Shown: piece after piece, positions 6,069 through 6,140 of the stretch
Numbering within the stretch: the first letter of the stretch is position 1
How the letters are laid out: each line of letters opens with the position of its first letter
Assembly: GCA_024762745.1 (NCBI GenBank)
Contig: JANTGV010000075.1
Location: forward strand, 1-6,140
Length of the DNA: 6,140 bases
Direction of reading: 5' to 3'
From: Sulfurimonas sp.
GTDB lineage: Bacteria; Campylobacterota; Campylobacteria; Campylobacterales; Sulfurimonadaceae
The notes under the pieces: generated by a model
What the model was told of the DNA's origin: nothing
What the model saw: the letters and a program-made list of their open reading frames with translations, nothing else
The model's database searches: none
Program-made: the position numbers and the translations under genes

Positions 6069-6140
6069 CAAATATTTAATTGATTGGTTAATTTACCTTC
6101 AAATAGATAGTTTTTTAAGAATAAAGGACATATTTTAACT

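Noticed and set aside
6086..6097. Near-palindrome GGTTAATTTACC
   Set aside because: Imperfect, short and AT-rich, with no second copy nearby, so not supported as an operator.
5974..6139. Minus-strand open stretch running from the right edge into the end of ynfA
   Set aside because: It reads as low-complexity Leu/Phe/Tyr/Asn-rich sequence expected from AT-rich DNA and overlaps the ynfA C-terminus antisense; no support as the end of a gene.
1..6140. CRISPR array, insertion sequence, tRNA or rRNA
   Set aside because: No regularly spaced repeats, terminal inverted repeats, transposase motifs or cloverleaf/rRNA-like segments were seen on either strand.

Overview
The window is AT-rich bacterial DNA. 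Short intergenic gaps, codon use, T-rich promoters with TACAAT-type -10 boxes and the kinds of protein encoded all suggest a free-living Campylobacterota (Sulfurimonas- or Arcobacter-like). That placement is inference from style and recalled families, not a database match.

Layout. At the left edge, on the minus strand, is the 5' end of a gene for an exported, probably outer-membrane porin-like protein (1-162). A divergent intergenic region (163-287) follows. It holds a good -10 box for rightward transcription and three short AGTGTAAA-type direct repeats on the porin side. A tightly packed rightward cluster then runs from 288 to 5518: a 58-codon GTG-start ORF; a membrane diguanylate cyclase with a periplasmic double-Cache sensor (481-2400); a Tsx-like outer-membrane beta-barrel (2429-3121); a secreted protein with a sulfite-oxidase/molybdopterin-type fold but no cysteine (3133-3615); and a membrane GGDEF-EAL protein (3623-5518). 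Gaps are 16, 28, 11 and 7 bases, so co-transcription is likely. A 9-bp hairpin directly follows the last stop. After a 182-base gap with its own candidate promoter comes ynfA (UPF0060, a four-helix SMR-like membrane protein, 5701-6030), then a short AT-rich tail with one weak hairpin.

How the genes may work together. The cluster reads as an envelope-to-cytoplasm c-di-GMP signalling module. An outer-membrane channel could admit a ligand, a soluble periplasmic protein could bind it or report redox or cofactor state, and two inner-membrane proteins with periplasmic sensor regions could turn the state into c-di-GMP synthesis or breakdown. All catalytic motifs look intact: GGEEF with its RxxD inhibitory site in the first enzyme, and GGDEF with RxxD plus a complete EAL residue set in the second. 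The most unusual point is the cysteine-less SuoX-like protein next to the GGDEF-EAL protein and the Tsx-like barrel, a plausible but unproven sensory partnership.
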